Shown here: positions 6,983 through 9,722 of the stretch, in pieces | Layout of the letters: every line of letters starts with the position of its first letter | Numbering within the stretch: the first letter of the stretch is position 1 | Source of the DNA: SIG575 sp045643165 | Lineage (GTDB): Bacteria; Bacillota; Clostridia; Oscillospirales; Acutalibacteraceae | DNA length: 9,722 bases | Assembly (NCBI GenBank): GCA_045643165.1 | Contig: JAZUKF010000046.1 | Coordinates: 1 to 9,722, forward strand | Direction: 5' to 3' | Notes under the pieces: generated by a model | Seen by the model: the letters and a program-made list of their open reading frames with translations, nothing else | Told to the model about the DNA's origin: nothing | The model's database searches: none | Position numbers and translations under genes: made by a program

Positions 6983-8200
6983 TTACTGTTTTGCACCGTT
7001 ATCAAATTTTTCAAGCACTTTAACCGATGCGGCAAAGCAGGACGAAAGACCTTCAAGGCTCATATTGTCATAACTGTCCCGACGGGTGTGATAATAATCC
7101 TCAAGCTTATGGTTAAGTCCCGTAATACCGGTTGAACGGAAACCTGCCTGTGTAAATGCTGCGGAATCGGTTGCACCTCCCAGCGGAGGAACCATACCCT
7201 TTGTAATATTTATGCCCAAATCATTTGCAGATTCCATAAACAAATCCGAAACATCCTTATCCGACTTAACGGTTGCATTCAGATTACGATAGTTTACCAT
7301 TAAATATTTAGGATCGTGAATAGTATCATAGGAATAAATGAAAGTGGGAACATCGTCAAATTCACCTTTATGTGCTTCGCACCATGCCGTAGCACCTCTG
7401 AGTCCCGCTTCTTCCGAACCTGTGATAATTACACCCACCTCGGTATTTTCAAGTTCGATCCCCTCATCTTCAAGTGCTTTCAGAATTGAGATACCCATAT
7501 AGCACCCCGAAAGATTATCGTTTGCACCGTCAACTATAATCTTTTTATTCCACATAAAATAAAGTCCGATAAGGAACGGTACAAAAAAGAAACCGCTGAA
7601 AGCCGCTTTTGTAAGACCGGGTGCAGCGGGATTTACAATTTTAATAATCGAAAGAACAAGATAATAAAATGCACCTGCAAAACCGATAAGTGCATGACCT
7701 TCAAAACCTACACCGCCCAACTTATAGTTTACAGGCCACTCCCAGGCGGCATCGGGATGTCCGTTAAAAATGATACGGCGTTTAGTTTCGCCTTTACATT
7801 TTTTTAATGCGGTAACATTATAACTCGTCTTTTGAGGGAAGAAATAATCAACGGGCTTTTTATAAAGTCCGAACTGAAGCAACGCAATGGTAAGACCTAA
7901 AACAATCAGTATAACCGAAACCACAGGTGCAAAGAAAAATACGGCAATAGCCGCAAGGACAAAAGAAAGCGTGAAATAAAGCCAACCGTAAAATGAATCG
8001 GGATTTTCTTTAAAAGATTCGATCTTTACACGGTCGCAGCCACATTCCTTTTCCAAAACATTTGCCATATAGTCACAGGCTTGTTTTTCACCCTTTGAAC
8101 CGGGATCACGTTTTTCAAAATCCTTGCATATATGAGTGATTTCCTTTATCATATATTCGGAATACTCGTCTCTTTTTTCGATAATTGAATTAAGTTCCAT
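6983..8200 (-). CDS. membrane-embedded M28 family zinc metallopeptidase
   Basis: M28 peptidases are di-zinc exopeptidases. The 405-residue product carries the expected ligand set: H148 and D150 in GHPD, D228 in DGANDNLSG, E263 (catalytic base) and E264 in GSEEAG, D292 in YSYDT, and H371 in YYHTRRD. The N-terminal RDPGSKGEKQACDYM segment (31-45) is also typical of the family. Four hydrophobic helices interrupt the catalytic fold as two hairpins, about 71-90/92-112 and 168-189/199-217. Lys/Arg-rich segments on the enzyme side of both hairpins suggest the active site faces the cytoplasm. The substrate is unknown; a peptidase acting at the inner membrane face is inference. ATG 8200 is chosen because AAAGGAG lies 7 nt upstream. 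The longer in-frame start at 8314 would place a 38-residue extension across the promoter. It is the first gene of an apparent operon with AIM24. Confidence 0.88.
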   Translation of the reverse strand: MELNSIIEKRDEYSEYMIKEITHICKDFEKRDPGSKGEKQACDYMANVLEKECGCDRVKIESFKENPDSFYGWLYFTLSFVLAAIAVFFFAPVVSVILIVLGLTIALLQFGLYKKPVDYFFPQKTSYNVTALKKCKGETKRRIIFNGHPDAAWEWPVNYKLGGVGFEGHALIGFAGAFYYLVLSIIKIVNPAAPGLTKAAFSGFFFVPFLIGLYFMWNKKIIVDGANDNLSGCYMGISILKALEDEGIELENTEVGVIITGSEEAGLRGATAWCEAHKGEFDDVPTFIYSYDTIHDPKYLMVNYRNLNATVKSDKDVSDLFMESANDLGINITKGMVPPLGGATDSAAFTQAGFRSTGITGLNHKLEDYYHTRRDSYDNMSLEGLSSCFAASVKVLEKFDNGAKQ

Positions 8201-8231
8201 GATAATCTCCTTTGATAAAACATACCTGACT

Positions 8232-8260
8232 ATAATATCAAATTTGTCAAAAAATATCAA
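8232..8260 (-). promoter_or_regulatory. promoter of the M28-AIM24 operon
   Basis: On the minus strand, TTGATA (8260-8255), a 17-bp spacer and TATTAT (8237-8232). A TTGACA also occurs inside the spacer, but no -10 box sits at the right distance from it. The leader to ATG 8200 would be about 25 nt. Confidence 0.6.
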
Positions 8261-8378
8261 TATCGAAAGAGAAATATAATGAGAAAAAAGAAGAAATTTA
8301 CACTTTCGTAACAAACTTCAAAGAAAGCCGAAACAAGTTTTTCTTGAAGTTATTATATTTGTAAAGTATGTTGACTTT

Positions 8379-8418
8379 AAAAAAAATGAGTAAAATAAAG
8401 TCAGACTTTATTTTACTC
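8379..8418 (-). terminator. rho-independent terminator downstream of the MBOAT fragment
   Basis: GAGTAAAATAAAGTC and its exact complement occupy 8388-8402 and 8404-8418 with one base between, a perfect 15-bp inverted repeat (effective loop about 5 nt). On the minus strand the stem is followed by A and then eight T residues (8386-8379). On the plus strand no T-run follows, so termination is directional. It serves the minus-strand transcript that passes through the MBOAT fragment 71 bp upstream. 8201-8378 otherwise holds only the M28 promoter, with no further gene seen. Confidence 0.85.
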
Positions 8419-8489
8419 GGAGTGATAACGGCATCCTCAATTCTTTCCGTCAACTTTTTTGGTATATTAAAATGTAAATGTTATTTGTT

Positions 8490-8990
8490 TTAAAATCTAA
8501 AGTATATAAAAGGATTATAGGATGATGATATCATGTATATTACGGAAATAAAAAATAAACATGCTGTAATTATATTTAAAATAATCGGATTTTTGATTTT
8601 ATCAAGTATTCTCTTTGCAAACGGAAAAGCAAAGAAAATACCGAGGGGAATATATAACACAGCGGTAATAAGTGTATCATCATAAGCAATCGCATTAAGT
8701 ATGTTTGTTCCGGAAAAAACAAACATTGTTTTAAGAGCATGCATCATTTTACCGAAATCAGTTAAATTGAATATCACCCATCCGATAATAACCAAAACCG
8801 ACGTATACATCCATTGAAAAAATGCAGGTATTTTCTTCAGAAGTTTCAAAATGAATAATTTTTCAAATATTAACAAAACAGCATAATAACATCCCCAAAC
8901 AAGGAAGTTCCATTTTGCTCCGTGCCAAAAACCTGTAAGTCCCCATACGATTACTATATTTATTAACCATCTTAATTTACCTTTACGGTT
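8490..8990 (-). pseudogene. 5'-truncated MBOAT (AlgI-type) O-acyltransferase
   Basis: Homology starts at NRKGKLR, which in AlgI/DltB-like membrane-bound O-acyltransferases follows an 'LGG' turn. It continues through VWGLTGFWHGAKWNF, with the conserved MBOAT histidine, to the family-typical C-terminus SSSYNPFIYFRF. About 166 residues remain of a usual 460-500, so the N-terminal two thirds, with most membrane helices, are missing. The retained part has about four hydrophobic helices and no internal stop. The frame stays open upstream to 9125, but those 45 codons do not resemble MBOAT and cross a strong promoter and a T-arm-like motif. A complete homologue would acylate an exopolysaccharide or wall polymer, usually with an SGNH/AlgX partner, which is absent here. 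The fragment is probably inactive. It keeps an intact 3' end and terminator. Confidence 0.8.
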
Positions 8991-9088
8991 AGGCTGGCGA
9001 GAGTCGAACCCGTCTGAAGAAAACACAGTACGGTAAAAAATTATCTTAGTAATTATAATTCCATTTTTTATAAAAGTCAATATTTTGA
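8991..9088. other. junction segment with tRNA T-arm-like motif
   Basis: MBOAT similarity stops at 8990, and the plus-strand coding tail begins after a TGA at 9086-9088. Between them lies AT-rich non-coding DNA carrying a T-arm-like motif on the minus strand: ACGGG, then the loop TTCGACT (9008-9002), then CTCGC (9001-8997). Four of the five stem positions pair, one as G-U. No D-arm, anticodon arm, full acceptor stem or CCA is present, so it is not a tRNA gene. It could be the 3' remnant of a tRNA used as an integration site, or chance. The minus-strand promoter at 9052-9080 also lies here. Confidence 0.35.
9052..9080 (-). promoter_or_regulatory. strong sigma-A-type promoter reading into the MBOAT fragment
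   Basis: On the minus strand, TTGACT (9080-9075), exactly 17 bp, then a perfect TATAAT (9057-9052). Transcription would start near 9045, pass through the T-arm-like motif and the MBOAT fragment, and stop at the 8379-8418 terminator. It probably belonged to a gene whose 5' part has been lost. Confidence 0.7.
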
Positions 9089-9232
9089 ACGGGAGTGTTA
9101 TATGATATACTATCCGTTCCTTCATACACCGCAGGCGTATTGTCAGACGAAAAAGTTCGTGCCAAATCCCTTGAAAACCTGCAAAAAATATGCTATACTA
9201 TTGTGTCAAAATATGCACAAAAACAAAATTGA
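9089..9232 (+). pseudogene. probable orphan C-terminal tail of a plus-strand gene
   Basis: After a TGA at 9086-9088 the frame stays open for 47 codons to a TGA at 9230-9232. Its last 37 residues look like real protein: SYTAGVLSDEKVRAKSLENL, then QKICYTIVSKYAQKQN, an amphipathic helical tail. I cannot name the family. A GTG at 9095 could start translation, but no clear ribosome binding site precedes it. It is best read as the 3' end of a gene whose 5' part was deleted. It mirrors the 5'-truncated MBOAT on the other side of the junction. A small intact gene or a fortuitous frame cannot be excluded. Confidence 0.35.
9171..9199 (+). promoter_or_regulatory. extended -10 promoter for the downstream secreted-protein gene
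   Basis: TTGAAA (9171-9176), 17 bp, TATACT (9194-9199), preceded by TGC, which gives an extended -10 (TGn) element. It lies inside the orphan coding tail. The transcript would begin near 9206 and have a leader of about 200 nt before ATG 9405. Confidence 0.65.
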
Positions 9233-9341
9233 AAAGATTTTTTCAAAAAACAGTAGCCCTTTTTCCTTTTCGTTCGTATATAGATATGAAAGAACAAAAA
9301 AGACGGGATGAAATATGACTTAACACCCATTTTTTACACGG

Positions 9342-9373
9342 TTATGTATTACATAATCACAATTATGTTGTAA
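9342..9373 (+). promoter_or_regulatory. palindrome and half-site repeat in the 5' leader
   Basis: TTATGTA-T-TACATAA (9342-9356) is a perfect 7-bp inverted repeat with a 1-nt centre. TTATGT recurs at 9363-9368 within TTATGTTGTAA. The two TTATGT starts are 21 bp apart, about two helical turns. This could be an operator or an RNA hairpin in the leader. The rest of 9233-9404 holds an 18-nt hairpin (9273-9290, ATAG loop) and an A+T-only stem at 9229-9246. I recognise no riboswitch class. Confidence 0.3.
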
Positions 9374-9404
9374 AACAAAAATAAAAATCAAAGGAGATTT
9401 TATC

Positions 9405-9722
9405 ATGAAAAAATTTACAAGTTTAATTATGGCGGTGCTGATGTTATGCACCATGCTGTCCGTATTTACGGTGCCTGTAAGTGCTGCAACCAGACCTTAT
9501 TCAATAACATTTGTATACAACTGGCCCGAAGGCATAGAAGGTCGATGCAAAAAAATGCCGACATATACGGGCGATTCATATTCGGCAACAAAACTTCCTA
9601 TCCCTTTTCTGGAGGGCTATACCTTTGTAGGTTGGTGCGAAAAATCCGATTTGAGCGACACACCGATAAAAGAGATTCCGCCGCATACAGAGGGCGATAA
9701 GACCTTTTACGGAAAATGGAGA
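9405..9722 (+). CDS. secreted Listeria/Bacteroides-repeat protein, partial at window edge
   Basis: The first 106 residues are visible and the frame is open at the window end. Residues 1-27 form a signal peptide (MKKF, a hydrophobic core, then VPVSA before ATRP). Residues about 33-106 match a List-Bact-rpt / InlB B-repeat-like unit (Pfam Flg_new group): ITFVYNWPEG, an LPIPFLEGYTFVGWCEK core, and a closing KTFYGKWR strand. Such small beta-rich repeats are common in exported and wall-associated proteins of Clostridia and usually sit beside catalytic or adhesion domains, which would lie beyond the window. AAAGGAG (9390-9396) ends 8 nt before ATG 9405. The gene is expressed from the promoter at 9171-9199. 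The full product and function cannot be judged from this part. Confidence 0.82.
   Translation, partial: MKKFTSLIMAVLMLCTMLSVFTVPVSAATRPYSITFVYNWPEGIEGRCKKMPTYTGDSYSATKLPIPFLEGYTFVGWCEKSDLSDTPIKEIPPHTEGDKTFYGKWR

Noticed and set aside
8201..8314. Longer 443-residue start for the M28 peptidase
   Set aside because: The added 38 residues would span the -10 and -35 boxes, while ATG 8200 has a strong AAAGGAG 7 nt upstream.
8370..8454. Ends of a small insertion element (GTTGAC ... GTCAAC)
   Set aside because: The outer arms match over only 6 bp, no target duplication is seen, and the inner palindrome is explained as a terminator.
8416..8470. Short minus-strand frame reading KKLTERIEDAVITPSK
   Set aside because: It follows a stop closely, has no ATG or ribosome binding site, and continues straight through the terminator stem.
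8994..9060. A complete tRNA gene
   Set aside because: Only a T-arm-like piece exists; D-arm, anticodon arm, acceptor pairing and CCA are missing.
8991..9125. N-terminal 45 codons of the minus-strand frame as part of the MBOAT protein
   Set aside because: They share no MBOAT features and run across a strong promoter and the T-arm-like motif, so they are probably not translated.
9102..9311. Plus-strand frame of 69 codons beginning at ATG 9104-region
   Set aside because: Its Lys/Phe-rich product is not protein-like, and another frame over the same DNA gives a more convincing coding tail ending at 9232.
9446..9700. 84-codon plus-strand frame inside the right-edge gene
   Set aside because: It is a shadow of the signal-peptide and List-Bact-repeat frame starting at 9405, which is open to the window edge.
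1..9722. CRISPR array, transposase, toxin-antitoxin pair, restriction or other defence genes
   Set aside because: No regularly spaced direct repeats and no protein with such motifs were found on either strand.

Overview
The window looks like chromosomal DNA of an anaerobic gut Firmicute (class Clostridia, Ruminococcus/Oscillospiraceae-like). The reasons are the AT-rich composition, strong AAGGAG-type ribosome binding sites, consensus sigma-A promoters, short U-tailed terminators, a Firmicutes-type GH92 enzyme, and exported proteins with Clostridia-style signal peptides and helical repeats. The genus call is inference.

Layout. 1-287 is non-coding and carries several small repeats. 288-2394 (+) is a cytosolic GH92 alpha-mannosidase-like enzyme. 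Its Shine-Dalgarno and ATG are separated by an almost perfect 18-bp hairpin. A bidirectional terminator (2398-2440) separates it from a large convergent gene (2446-5511, -). That gene encodes a secreted protein with a beta-rich N-terminal domain, a beta-helix-like region, seven gapless 72-residue helical repeats and an amphipathic C-terminal helix. A divergent promoter region (5512-5721) serves this gene and a small DUF3592-type membrane protein (5722-6153, +). A second bidirectional terminator (6176-6236) faces a two-gene minus-strand operon: a membrane-embedded M28 metallopeptidase (6983-8200) followed by an AIM24/TIGR00266 protein (6247-6936), with its own promoter at 8232-8260.

The right end (8379-9404) looks rearranged. 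It holds a 5'-truncated AlgI-type MBOAT acyltransferase (8490-8990, -) with its terminator (8379-8418). Next to it is a roughly 100-bp junction segment with a tRNA T-arm-like motif and a strong minus-strand promoter. Beyond that is what looks like the orphan C-terminal tail of a plus-strand gene (9089-9232). A plus-strand promoter (9171-9199) then precedes a roughly 200-nt leader and a secreted Listeria/Bacteroides-repeat protein (9405 onward) that runs off the window.

No single pathway links these genes. The common themes are cell surface and envelope (two exported proteins, two membrane proteins, an MBOAT remnant) and glycan use (GH92). No defence system, CRISPR array, transposase or complete RNA gene is visible. 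The most unusual items are the hairpin-bridged ribosome binding site of the GH92 gene, the strictly periodic 72-residue repeats, and the junction between two 5'-less gene fragments.
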